This document shows, piece after piece, positions 1 to 7,673 of a DNA stretch of 23,622 nucleotides (positions are counted from its first letter, which is position 1; each line of letters opens with the position of its first letter). The DNA comes from an uncultured Lachnospiraceae bacterium. GTDB lineage: Bacteria; Bacillota; Clostridia; Lachnospirales; Lachnospiraceae. The notes below the pieces were generated by a model. That model saw nothing but the letters and a program-made list of their open reading frames with translations, was not told the origin of the DNA and made no database searches. Location of the stretch: contig CAJOPP010000252.1 in NCBI GenBank assembly GCA_905236365.1, positions 1 through 23,622 of the forward strand, read 5' to 3'. The translations under genes were made by a program, and so were the position numbers.

Positions 1-2
1 GC

Positions 3-83
3 TTAGTTCGAAGGTATGCTTTAGCTCGTGCCCGAAATGGAAAACATATAACATATCCGGCAACGTCCGGCTTAAGTAAATGA
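3..83 (+). CDS. Possible C-terminal end of an unidentified plus-strand gene (partial)
   Basis: On the plus strand an open frame enters from the window edge and reads 26 codons to a TGA, ending in HITYPATSGLSK. The composition (Arg/Ala-rich, then a polar tail) looks plausible for the end of a protein. It would be convergent with the recombinase gene that ends at 145. The fragment is too short to assign to a family, and an open frame of this length can occur by chance. I do not recognise it. Nothing else is evident between 84 and 144. Confidence 0.25.
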   Translation, partial: LVRRYALARARNGKHITYPATSGLSK

Positions 84-144
84 CATTATACCTGAACAGT
101 TACCAAAAGTTTTCTTATGCGTACGTTCACACAATGCAAATTTT

Positions 145-1689
145 CTACATTTCAATGTCAAGACTATGCAAATTTTTTCCCTGCTCTTTCCATCTGATCT
201 CAAAGTAATCCTCATCTTTTACCATAATATTTTCAATATACCGGTCTAATAGTTCTCGCTTTAATTCAACATGAATCCCGCCATGGGCATTGGAGCCCTT
301 TTCTAACGTTCGTACTGTTTCTTCTAACATGCTTGCTTTTTCTTCCAATTTTCTTATCTCTTCTGATTTCTCTGCTAACTCTTTTGCCAACGATATAAAT
401 TCCAGCGAAGTTCCTGACAGATACGATTGATAGTTATTATAATTGGATTTCTCCATGATTTTATACTGCCGTTTCTGCGTATCAATTACTTTTTTTATCC
501 TTCTCAGTTCATCTGCTTTATCCTGCTTCTGCTGCGTTGCAAAACCACTGATCAATCCCTGTTCCGTCAAATGCTGCCCTAATTCAAATAAGACCGCCTG
601 TTCCAAATACATAACATTTATTTTTTTCAAGCATTCACTCTCTTTTACACAATATCGTGTTGGACAGGTAAAATATGGATTATATTCCCCCTTATAAAGC
701 AATGATTTTTTACATTTGGCACAAACTGCCAAACCTTGTAGTACTGATTTTGGGGGCACATCCCTTCTTATAACCGTCTTACCATGCTTTTTTTGGATTG
801 CACCAAACCTCTCTCTACTCACGATTGCTTCGTGATGATTGCGATAGATTTTCCACTCACTCCTTGGTTTTAATACATTTTTGCCCCCTATTTGTTTTTT
901 TTCCGTCTTTCCGTACACTATATCTCCAACATATATCTCATTTTTCAAAATTGATGCAATGGTTGAGCTGCTCCACTGGAAACCATCTCCCTTCGGTGCC
1001 CGGGTTGTTTCTCCCATTTCAATCTTAAACTCAATCGGCGTTTTGACCCCTTCCTCATTTAACTTTTGGGCAATCTGATTCTTTGTTTTCCCCTGAAATG
1101 CGAGATCAAAAATCTTAGCGACAATCCTTGCCTCATCCTCTTTTATAATGAGCATATGTCTGTCCTCAGGATCTTTCTGATACCCAAATGGAGTGTGTGC
1201 ACTTACATATTGCCCTTTTGCCTTCCGGGCAGCGAGTGCTGTTCGTACTTTTTGTGAAAGGTCCTTACTATATAAATCATATAGAAGATTCTTAAAATGC
1301 ATATCGATGTCTGCAATACTTCCCCGATATGCATTACTGTCATATTGATCATTGATAGAGATAAAACGAATACCCAGAAACGGAAATATCTGTTCCAGAT
1401 AATCGCCCAATTCAATATAATCTCTGGCAAACCTTGAAAAATCTTTTACAATGATACAATCTATTTTTCCCTCTCCTGCCTCTCCGAGTAATCGAAACAT
1501 TCCCGGTCTGTTCAGATTCGTTCCGGAAAATCCATCATCCACATATTCCTGCAGTTCATAATCCGTAAAATTCTTTTGAACATAGTCTTCAATCAGGAGC
1601 CTCTGCATGCTTATACTGTTGCTCTCCGTCTTTATCTTATCATCTTCCTTGGACAGTCTTAGATACATAGCAATTCTTACCCTTTTCAT
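145..1689 (-). CDS. Large serine recombinase (left end of island)
   Basis: This 514-residue protein is a site-specific recombinase of the large serine (TnpX/TndX-like) group. The N-terminal resolvase domain (about residues 4-150) contains YLRLS with the likely catalytic Ser13, and DFSRFARD with conserved Arg residues. A recombinase domain follows (about 160-290). A zinc ribbon comes next, with Cys pairs in CAKC and later FTC and ESEC, then a long charged coiled coil typical of the DNA-bound C-terminal region. The start is supported by AAGGAGA 10 nt upstream. It is the last gene of the block, 82 nt after malY. Its final codons contain a 13-nt motif that recurs just upstream of the gene. It probably acts on excision and integration of this island or of a small element of its own. 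Confidence 0.93.
   Translation of the reverse strand: MKRVRIAMYLRLSKEDDKIKTESNSISMQRLLIEDYVQKNFTDYELQEYVDDGFSGTNLNRPGMFRLLGEAGEGKIDCIIVKDFSRFARDYIELGDYLEQIFPFLGIRFISINDQYDSNAYRGSIADIDMHFKNLLYDLYSKDLSQKVRTALAARKAKGQYVSAHTPFGYQKDPEDRHMLIIKEDEARIVAKIFDLAFQGKTKNQIAQKLNEEGVKTPIEFKIEMGETTRAPKGDGFQWSSSTIASILKNEIYVGDIVYGKTEKKQIGGKNVLKPRSEWKIYRNHHEAIVSRERFGAIQKKHGKTVIRRDVPPKSVLQGLAVCAKCKKSLLYKGEYNPYFTCPTRYCVKESECLKKINVMYLEQAVLFELGQHLTEQGLISGFATQQKQDKADELRRIKKVIDTQKRQYKIMEKSNYNNYQSYLSGTSLEFISLAKELAEKSEEIRKLEEKASMLEETVRTLEKGSNAHGGIHVELKRELLDRYIENIMVKDEDYFEIRWKEQGKNLHSLDIEM
157..169 (+). repeat. Direct repeat copy 1, inside the recombinase 3' end
   Basis: GTCAAGACTATGC matches GTCAAAACTATGC at 1736-1748 in 12 of 13 positions and in the same orientation. 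The two copies bracket the recombinase gene. The left copy is inside its last codons. They may be recombination or binding half-sites. Confidence 0.45.
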
Positions 1690-1735
1690 GAATGCCCTAT
1701 CTCCTTTTCCAATAGTTCATTCATATGATGTCGGG

Positions 1736-1787
1736 GTCAAAACTATGCCTCGCATACACTTTTATTCTTTTTTACATAGCTTGACAT
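1736..1787. repeat. Direct repeat copy 2 with a nearby inverted copy, upstream of the recombinase
   Basis: The 13-mer GTCAAAACTATGC (1736-1748) repeats the motif at 157-169. On the other strand, 1787-1775 reads ATGTCAAGCTATG, a one-base-deleted version of ATGTCAAGACTATG at 155-168. It overlaps the last codons and stop of malY. The two local copies therefore face each other around a 26-nt spacer. This fits a recombinase-binding region but also fits a regulatory palindrome. Confidence 0.4.
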
Positions 1788-3052
1788 AATTCTTCACTTC
1801 TATATATCAACAAATCTTTGACAATCAAATCATCCTCATCCCTCCAGCTTCGATCAAGCATAACGTTACGCTGGTTAAAAACTCTCTGTAATCTTGAAAG
1901 TGCCTCCATGAGTACAGATCTCGGACAAGCCACATTGATTCTCTGATACCCGATTCCTTCATCCCCAAAAATATTACCGGCATCCAGCCACAACTTTGCT
2001 TCATGAATAATTCGCCGGTTGATTTCTTTGTCGTCCAGACCGGTTCCCCGAAAATCCAACCAGACAAGATAAGTTCCCTCCGGAACAAACATTTTTACAT
2101 CCGGCAAATACTGCTCTATAAATTCCCTGGTATATTCAATATTCTCCCAAATATATTTTCGAACTGCTGCCAGCCATTCCTGTCCATATTGGTATGCCGC
2201 CTTACAAGCAACAATTCCGACTGCATTGGGCTGACTATATCCACAGGCAGCAACTTTCTTTTTAAATGCCTGTCGAAGCCCTTCATCCGGAATAATAATA
2301 TTGGAAATCTGCAAACCCGCAAGATTAAATGTTTTCGTAGGAGACGTACATGTAACAGTAATTTTCTGATATTCTTTTTTCAAATTGACAAACACCTGAT
2401 GCTTTCTTTTCCACACAAAATCAGCATGAATCTCGTCGCTGACCACAATGACATTGTGTGCAAGGCAGATATCTCCCATCCGAATCAATTCTTCCTTCGT
2501 CCACACTGCCCCACCCGGATTATGTGGATTACATAGGAAAAACAATTTTACATTCTCCTCCACAATTTTTTTCTCGAAATCCTCAAAATCTATCCGGTAC
2601 CGTCTGTTTTCATCTGCAATCAAAGTATTACTAACCAAACGTCTCCCATTATCCTGAATCAGTTCTGAAAATGGATAGTATACCGGCTCCTGCAGCAAAA
2701 CACTCTCTCCCGGCTTCGTATAAGCCTGTATCGCTGCACCAAGTGCGAACACAATTCCAGGTGTTTTTACCAGCCACTGTATGCTCCCCAACTCCCAATC
2801 ATATTGCTCTTTCATCCAACGCTTTATAATCTCATAATAATCTTCCTTCGTATCCGTGTACCCATAGATTCCATGTTCTGCAGATTCTCTGATTGCATCC
2901 TGAACATAAGAGGATGTCTTAAAATCCATATCTGCAACCCAAAAGGGAAGAACATCCTCTGGAAGTCCCCGCTGTAATGCAAAATCATATTTTAAAGAGT
3001 ATGTATTTTTTCGATTCACAACCGTATCAAAGTCTAAATTTCTCTCACTCAT
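1772..3052 (-). CDS. malY: MalY/PatB-type PLP cystathionine beta-lyase (aminotransferase class I/II fold)
   Basis: This family cleaves C-S bonds of cystathionine, cysteine and S-substituted cysteines to thiol (or H2S), pyruvate and ammonia. It uses pyridoxal phosphate in the cytoplasm. Visible signatures are FWVADMDF near the N-terminus, CNPHNPGG, SDEIHADF, and SPTKTFN with the PLP-binding lysine at residue 240. I chose the ATG at 3052 (MSERNLDF), preceded by AGGGGGGATGGT, giving 426 residues. An upstream in-frame ATG at 3076 has no ribosome binding site. It is about 40 residues longer than typical MalY/PatB because of a C-terminal tail. Its promoter region is a near copy of the one ahead of the gamma-synthase-type gene at 21086, suggesting joint control. 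Some family members are only aminotransferases or regulators, so the lyase activity is inferred. Confidence 0.88.
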   Translation of the reverse strand: MSERNLDFDTVVNRKNTYSLKYDFALQRGLPEDVLPFWVADMDFKTSSYVQDAIRESAEHGIYGYTDTKEDYYEIIKRWMKEQYDWELGSIQWLVKTPGIVFALGAAIQAYTKPGESVLLQEPVYYPFSELIQDNGRRLVSNTLIADENRRYRIDFEDFEKKIVEENVKLFFLCNPHNPGGAVWTKEELIRMGDICLAHNVIVVSDEIHADFVWKRKHQVFVNLKKEYQKITVTCTSPTKTFNLAGLQISNIIIPDEGLRQAFKKKVAACGYSQPNAVGIVACKAAYQYGQEWLAAVRKYIWENIEYTREFIEQYLPDVKMFVPEGTYLVWLDFRGTGLDDKEINRRIIHEAKLWLDAGNIFGDEGIGYQRINVACPRSVLMEALSRLQRVFNQRNVMLDRSWRDEDDLIVKDLLIYRSEELCQAM

Positions 3053-3081
3053 ACCATCCCCCCTGTCTTTCCACAAAAATA

Positions 3082-3149
3082 ATTATAATATAGATTGGTC
3101 AAACAGGAAAATATATATATATTATTTTAAAATATAAATAAAAATGATA
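3082..3149 (-). promoter_or_regulatory. Duplicated promoter block ahead of malY
   Basis: A 68-nt block aligns without gaps to 21186-21253, with 60 of 68 positions identical by hand alignment. In transcription orientation it ends exactly at a perfect -10 box, TATAAT (3082-3087). At 17-nt spacing the -35 position holds only TTTCCT, so transcription may need an activator. The conserved core, CCTGTTTGACCAATCTATAT, is a candidate regulator site. The expected mRNA leader is about 25 nt. No regulator gene is present in the window. Confidence 0.65.
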
Positions 3150-3160
3150 AGCTAAATCAA

Positions 3161-3253
3161 CTAAAACATGGTAATCTTCTCCAGTTGCTTCTTTATAGCT
3201 GCTCCAATTCTGCCTATAAATTTAAGTGTGACTAACGCCCCATATTCCTTAAT
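3161..3253 (-). pseudogene. In-frame remnant after the module A NifD-like gene, resembling a NifX-domain C-terminus
   Basis: Directly after the TAG stop of the NifD-like gene the same frame stays open for 30 codons to a second TAG. The translation includes IGAAIKKQLEK, which matches IGFRIQKQLEK of the NifX-domain protein at 16386-16880 in 8 of 11 positions, in a segment typical of that family. No start codon or ribosome binding site precedes it. I read it as the fossil end of a lost NifX-like gene. The alternative, that it is a lost tail of the NifD-like protein itself, is also possible because the two other NifD paralogs continue several residues past the WW motif. The rest of the intergenic region holds no clear terminator. 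Confidence 0.45.
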
Positions 3254-4678
3254 CTACTGATTCATCCACCAGTCTGTATATGGTAATTCAACATGTTCCG
3301 CAATGTTTTCAACAAATTTCCTTGTTTTTAATGCCTTCAAAGCTCGCCTGCCCAATGATAAAATACCATCATAAGCAATACTGTAATTGCGATTCCCTTC
3401 TACCAATGTCGGAATACCCAGCATAATCCCCATTGCAATTACTCCATTATGTCTGCAGATCAATAAATCCGGATTGGCTTCCTTTATGTGCTTTAGTGAC
3501 AAATATGGTTGTCTTGGACAAACATGTACCGGCACATCATCAAATGCCCCCTGTAGCTGAAGCTTCTCAGGTGCACCATAATCTCCACCATCCAGTTTTT
3601 GATCATGATGCAACGGTGTTATACCAACAATCTCCATGCCTAAATCCGCAACAATATTCGCCAACTGAAATGCAAAGGTATCGCCACTCATTATATAGAC
3701 TTTTTTCCCGTTAAGCTGCTTGCGTAAATATTCAAGCTCACCATCAATCTTTTCATGCTCTTCTTTAATAAGTTCTGCTACCTGCTTTTGACGACCTGTT
3801 ATCTCCCCTATTTCGGTAATCCAGTCGTCCGTCCATTTTACTCCAAATGGAGGTGGCGATGTTACCCTTTTTACACCATATTGTTCTTCTAAGGCTGCCG
3901 CACAATAGGTAGACAAAGTATCACAAAATGTTACCGAACAAGAAGCGGATGCCAAATTCTGAAGATCTTCAAGGCTTGAAAACGCTGTGGCATAATTGGC
4001 TCTCAGCCCAACCTTTTCTAATAATGTTCTAAGTCTGTCATCACCTATGAAATTAATAATATTAACCAGATCATCCTGTCGCTTTTCCGGTTTCTTCACA
4101 AGTTTTCTCAAAATGCCATGGTATCCGGCATCAAATCCGGAAGACCACATTTTGGATTTGAACCCTTCACAGTAAACCGGAACTATCGGATATCCGAATT
4201 CTTCTTCCGCCTCATTTGCAACGCTCTCAATGTCCTCCCCTATAATTCCACCTACACATGATGAAAGTATAAATGTAACCGTTGGATGAAATCTTTTGTC
4301 TGCCTCTGCAATTGCAGCCCGAAGCTTATCTGCTGCTCCGTAAATTGTGTCCTTTTCATCAATATTTGATATAATCTGCCATATATGCCGTTCCTGACCA
4401 TAAGTATCACTTCTTGGCTTATCGGCATATTGTATTCCGCAAAGACCGCATCCAACCGGTGAATGGTTTATAACGGCAGCCCCTTTTATCCATGCAGCCA
4501 TTGACAGTGCATTTTCCTGTGCACAGATACCACACTGTTCATAGGAGCCACATTTATTTACTAGTTTTTTCTCTTTTGACTGATCCATCAAATCCTTCAG
4601 ATTTCCATCGTAAAATTGAATGGCATCCAAACGATTTTCTCTTATCTCTACTTCAGCCGTATCACGAAAAACAGCCAT
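3254..4678 (-). CDS. Nitrogenase component-1 NifD-like protein, module A
   Basis: This 474-residue protein has the length and layout of NifD-type alpha subunits. Cys52 (QCGIC), Cys77 (HSPVGC) and Cys141 (SSCVGGIIGED) match NifD C62, C88 and C154 in context and spacing, consistent with a P-cluster-type Fe-S site. Cys252 in TFCDTLSTYC, 16 residues before EEQYG, aligns with cofactor ligand C275 of NifD. The position of cofactor ligand H442 is Gly (GIPTLVEGNRNYS), and the H195 and Q191 positions are Phe and Trp. True N2 reduction with FeMo-co is therefore unlikely. Its partner is the NifK-like gene 32 nt upstream. A GAGGT site precedes the ATG. It probably reduces a small imported substrate using electrons from an unseen NifH-like protein. 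The C-terminus is shorter than in its two paralogs. Confidence 0.88.
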   Translation of the reverse strand: MAVFRDTAEVEIRENRLDAIQFYDGNLKDLMDQSKEKKLVNKCGSYEQCGICAQENALSMAAWIKGAAVINHSPVGCGLCGIQYADKPRSDTYGQERHIWQIISNIDEKDTIYGAADKLRAAIAEADKRFHPTVTFILSSCVGGIIGEDIESVANEAEEEFGYPIVPVYCEGFKSKMWSSGFDAGYHGILRKLVKKPEKRQDDLVNIINFIGDDRLRTLLEKVGLRANYATAFSSLEDLQNLASASCSVTFCDTLSTYCAAALEEQYGVKRVTSPPPFGVKWTDDWITEIGEITGRQKQVAELIKEEHEKIDGELEYLRKQLNGKKVYIMSGDTFAFQLANIVADLGMEIVGITPLHHDQKLDGGDYGAPEKLQLQGAFDDVPVHVCPRQPYLSLKHIKEANPDLLICRHNGVIAMGIMLGIPTLVEGNRNYSIAYDGILSLGRRALKALKTRKFVENIAEHVELPYTDWWMNQ

Positions 4679-4710
4679 ATTAATATACCTCGCTTTTTAT
4701 GTTTCTTTAT

Positions 4711-6027
4711 TTACTCAAATATATCATTACAAATCAGCTTAAGCAGTTCAATTCCACCTCTATAACCAACATAAGATGTATTAAGTGCTACAAGCTGCGA
4801 CAAAGGAATACTAAGCTCAATGTACTCATCTCCCAATTCCTCTGCCAAATATTTTTCCCACGTACTTCCAAAAATAATTTCCTTCTCATCGGTATTTCTT
4901 TTACGTAAATCCTCCTGAATCAGACCACCATCCGGCTGAAAAATCACATGATCTTTTAATTCTTCTGACTGATTTTCAAAAATCGTTCTAATCTCTTTCT
5001 CATACTTTTGAGGCGGAACATCCGTTATATATACAGCCTTCGGAAGCATTCCGAATTCACTATACAAAAAGCTGTTTACTCCAAGTGCATAGTTACTATC
5101 CGCAACCAGATAATACTGATATGGTAAATCCTCTCTGTACTCCTCAAGATATTCAATTAAAGACGTGAAGTAATCATAATAGGTTCTCTCATGAGCTTTA
5201 ATGATTTCCTCAACCTTATCCTTATCAAGCTTTGCCACCTCCGCTACTGAACGAAGGAATTTACTCGTCTCTTTTGCTCCAACCGGAATATACGGAATAT
5301 GTAAATAAGGCGTTTTATACTTCTTTTCAAGAAGTTCAACTGTCTCTTTTCCCACCCATGGGGAAATTAAAAGATTAAAAGCTGCATTGGGAATATCTTT
5401 CCATTCAGATACGCCTGCAGATGTACTTCCATATAGAATATTGACTTCCAAACCAATTTCAGTAAGTAATGACTTGAGTTCCTGTAAATCAGCCTTCCAG
5501 AATGGATTTTGGAAAGGAACAACTGTAAAAACATTTACAAGATTTGGTCTTACTTCCGGCTGTACATCGCCAACATATTGATCTATGATCGAATTGACCA
5601 CTTGAGTATGACCATAATATGCATTGCCTTTAAATCCGGCTGTCTCAGTACTGACAATCGGATAACCTTCTGCTGCATAATCCTTTGCTACATTTACTGT
5701 ATCATCTCCGACTATATCTGCAGTACAACCTGTAAGAACCACAAACAGGTCTGCATCAATAATCTTTTGAGCGTTTTCGATTTCATTTCTAAGCTTTTGC
5801 TCACCACCAAACACAATTTCTTTCTGAGTTGAATTGGTACAGGATATATGTGGTCCGCCGGAATAACCTCCCCCCTGATGTCCACCAGAAATTACTGTAA
5901 ATTTGAATGCATTTTCAGAGCAACCCGGTCCTGAATGTAAAATCGGATGTGCCTTTGGAATAGCAAGCACAGTGTGCTGTGCAGATAAAGCACATGCAAA
6001 TCTTGGTTGTTCTATCAATGATGCCAT
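4711..6027 (-). CDS. Nitrogenase component-1 NifK-like protein, module A
   Basis: This 438-residue protein is the beta-type partner of the NifD-like protein downstream. Cys12 (RFACALSAQ), Cys36 (LHSGPGC) and Cys101 (VLTGCTADIVGDD) match NifK C70, C95 and C153, suggesting an interface P-cluster. An extra conserved Cys63 lies in HISCTNS. It lacks the long N-terminal extension of NifK (about 520 residues) and is closer in size to NifN. The segment NLLISPWVG followed by PVGAKETSKFLR is shared with both paralogs. The start ATG follows AAGGAGGTTAAAA. A permease remnant lies just upstream, so this gene once followed a different permease copy. Specific substrate unknown. Confidence 0.88.
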   Translation of the reverse strand: MASLIEQPRFACALSAQHTVLAIPKAHPILHSGPGCSENAFKFTVISGGHQGGGYSGGPHISCTNSTQKEIVFGGEQKLRNEIENAQKIIDADLFVVLTGCTADIVGDDTVNVAKDYAAEGYPIVSTETAGFKGNAYYGHTQVVNSIIDQYVGDVQPEVRPNLVNVFTVVPFQNPFWKADLQELKSLLTEIGLEVNILYGSTSAGVSEWKDIPNAAFNLLISPWVGKETVELLEKKYKTPYLHIPYIPVGAKETSKFLRSVAEVAKLDKDKVEEIIKAHERTYYDYFTSLIEYLEEYREDLPYQYYLVADSNYALGVNSFLYSEFGMLPKAVYITDVPPQKYEKEIRTIFENQSEELKDHVIFQPDGGLIQEDLRKRNTDEKEIIFGSTWEKYLAEELGDEYIELSIPLSQLVALNTSYVGYRGGIELLKLICNDIFE

Positions 6028-6058
6028 TTTTAACCTCCTTCATTTCATCAAACACTGC

Positions 6059-6181
6059 TCAAAACCGGCTGATGCCTGATGAATAACTATTTTTTTCTAA
6101 TTTTTCCAATGTTATGGTTAATATACCAATAAAAACGAAATAAAATACTGCAGCAGCTGTGCGTCCTTCGATAAAACTGCA
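6059..6181 (-). pseudogene. Remnant of an ABC permease C-terminus
   Basis: Between the intact permease stop (6184) and the NifK-like start lies a 41-codon stretch without a start. Its translation (FIEGRTAAAVFYFVFIGILT, then ITLEKLEK) matches the last TM helix of the two intact permeases, closest to the module B copy (YIEGYIAVAVIYLVFIGVLT, then IVLEIIEK). After EK the frame is lost by one base in a poly-A run. Shifting the frame restores KKIVIHQASAG, matching KKVFVHQQTAG. It is therefore the decayed 3' end of another permease gene and marks a recombination scar between module copies. Confidence 0.85.
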
Positions 6182-6183
6182 AT

Positions 6184-6897
6184 TCATACGGAACCTGCCG
6201 TTGGCTGATGAACAAATATTTTCTTTTCTATTATTTCAAGAGCTATCGTGAACAGACTGATAAAAGCCACATAGATTAATGCTACAGCTGTGTATGCTTC
6301 AATAAAACAGTAGCTTTGCGTACTTGCTAATAATGCACCTTGCATTACCTCTATTACTCCGATTGAGCTTAATAACGGTACACCCTTCAGTACGCCTATG
6401 ATATTGCTCAAATATGAGGGAAATGCTACAGGGAACATTTGCGGCAATATGATATCCCTCAATGTCTGTGTCGTAGTAAGACCTATGGATTGAGCAGCCT
6501 CAAACTGAATCTTAGGCACGGAACTCAAGGCTCCCCGAAAGCACTCATTCACTCCGGTCATGGTGCCCAGAGTCATGACAAGATATGCGATCGGATTATA
6601 ACCCACATCATTTACGGTAAGACTTGAATGAAAATAGGTTGCGATATCGTTGAAATACATTATATACATAAGATGAAATATAAGTAGTATTACCATCATG
6701 GGAATCGCACGATATATTGTAAAAAATATTGTCAAAAGCTGTGATATCACAGGTACCTTGTAAAACAATATCACGGCTACGATCAGTGAAAGGACAGTGC
6801 CTATAATAATTGATATAAATGCGATTTTTATAGTCGTCGGCAGGTAAACAAGACCTGAAATTAAGCATTCCTTGAAATTAGGAAAACTAAAATCCAT
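6184..6897 (-). CDS. Polar amino-acid ABC transporter permease, second subunit, module A
   Basis: This 237-residue inner-membrane protein of the histidine/glutamine/cystine permease family forms the channel with the gene upstream. It has about five hydrophobic segments. The cytoplasmic coupling loop reads GALSSVPKIQFEAAQSIGLT and continues to ILPQMFPVAFPSYL, the EAA motif that contacts the ATPase. The C-terminus is FVHQPTAGSV. The start ATG follows AAAGGAGGAGAATT and lies 14 nt after the first permease stop. No ATPase is encoded in this module. The one at 14616-15368 probably energises it. Confidence 0.9.
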   Translation of the reverse strand: MDFSFPNFKECLISGLVYLPTTIKIAFISIIIGTVLSLIVAVILFYKVPVISQLLTIFFTIYRAIPMMVILLIFHLMYIMYFNDIATYFHSSLTVNDVGYNPIAYLVMTLGTMTGVNECFRGALSSVPKIQFEAAQSIGLTTTQTLRDIILPQMFPVAFPSYLSNIIGVLKGVPLLSSIGVIEVMQGALLASTQSYCFIEAYTAVALIYVAFISLFTIALEIIEKKIFVHQPTAGSV

Positions 6898-6911
6898 AAT
6901 TCTCCTCCTTT

Positions 6912-7598
6912 CTAAGCACCAAAAGTATATTTTTTATCAATTAACCGGAAAAGGTATTCTATAGCAATACTTATGGCTGCATAAACAAAAGCTACATAAA
7001 TATATGCTTCCAAAATATGACCGGAAGAAGCGGCAATCGTTTTGGTCTTGCCGAGAAAATCCAACATGCCAAACATATATGTTACGGAAGACGAAGCAAA
7101 TATCCATACTATATTGGTACCGTACATGGGGATTGCCACCTTTACTGCCTGCGGCAGAAGTATACGCCGGAATGCTTGTGGTTTTGAAAGACCTATTGAA
7201 TACGCTGCCTCGCTTTGAAGTTTTGGTACGGATTCAAAAGCTCCTCTGAAAATTTCTCCCATAAATGCCGCTTCGTTCAACGCAAAAGCAATCTCAATAA
7301 AAATAATCTTATCCCATGAGTCTATATCCAGTCCGAAGAACTTTTTTGCAAAAAAGGGAACATAGTAATAAACCAAAAATAACAGTACAATAAAAGGCAC
7401 AGATCTCAAAAGAACGGTATATACATGAAAGAACTGACTGAGTACGGGTACCTTATATACCCGTATAGCCGCTACTATAAGACCAAGCACGGTTCCCAGG
7501 ATTATGGCAATAATCACTACTTTGAGCGTGACAGGCAGATATTTATTAAGCTTTGGTATTACATCCCACAGTCTTTCCCAGCTAAAATAGCGGTTCAT
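6912..7598 (-). CDS. Polar amino-acid ABC transporter permease, first subunit, module A
   Basis: A 228-residue permease of the same family. It begins with an amphipathic segment (FSWERLWDVIPKLNKYLPVT) followed by the first TM helix. The EAA loop is GAFESVPKLQSEAAYSIGLS and continues to ILLPQAVKVAIPMYG. Its module B counterpart at 12098-12784 has the same length and closely similar ends (MNRYFSWERLW against MDKYFSWERLW, and KKYTFGA against KKYTFGY). The start follows GAGGTGG. It sits 75 nt after the binding-protein gene, with a stem-loop in the gap, a common way of keeping permease output below that of the binding protein. Confidence 0.9.
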   Translation of the reverse strand: MNRYFSWERLWDVIPKLNKYLPVTLKVVIIAIILGTVLGLIVAAIRVYKVPVLSQFFHVYTVLLRSVPFIVLLFLVYYYVPFFAKKFFGLDIDSWDKIIFIEIAFALNEAAFMGEIFRGAFESVPKLQSEAAYSIGLSKPQAFRRILLPQAVKVAIPMYGTNIVWIFASSSVTYMFGMLDFLGKTKTIAASSGHILEAYIYVAFVYAAISIAIEYLFRLIDKKYTFGA

Positions 7599-7628
7599 TT
7601 ATACCACCTCAATTCTTGAATTTGTCAT

Positions 7629-7657
7629 CCCCACCTATATTCTTCTTATAGGCAGGG
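7629..7657 (-). promoter_or_regulatory. Intercistronic stem-loop between binding protein and permease genes
   Basis: In the transcript CCCUGCCUAUA pairs with UAUAGGUGGGG over 11 positions (two of them G-U) around a 7-nt AGAAGAA loop. No U-run follows, so it is more likely an RNA-stabilising or processing hairpin that protects the upstream binding-protein message than a full terminator. The equivalent gap in module B is only 37 nt and lacks it. Confidence 0.55.
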
Positions 7658-7673
7658 AAATTATCAGACCGGA

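Noticed and set aside
1..144. tRNA or attachment site at the left edge
   Set aside because: No cloverleaf or conserved tRNA 3' end could be drawn; only a weak 4-bp CCGG hairpin at about 57-70.
2003..2536. Plus-strand open frame of 177 codons opposite malY
   Set aside because: It lies antisense to a clear PLP enzyme gene and shows no recognisable domain; treated as a shadow. The same applies to the other plus-strand frames, such as 16419-16952 and 22097-22564.
3091..3104. TTGACC upstream of malY as a -35 box
   Set aside because: It lies only 9 nt from TATAAT, too close for a sigma-A promoter, and is TTAACC in the second copy of the block.
3254..3256. Read-through or pyrrolysine at the TAG of the module A D-like gene
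   Set aside because: The downstream frame resembles a NifX-family end rather than a needed D-like tail, there is no sign of pyrrolysine genes, and the paralogs end only a few residues later.
3254..6027. Chlorophyllide/protochlorophyllide reductase or F430 CfbCD-type enzymes
   Set aside because: No L/H-type ATPase, no tetrapyrrole genes, and the importer linkage argues for an amino-acid-like substrate.
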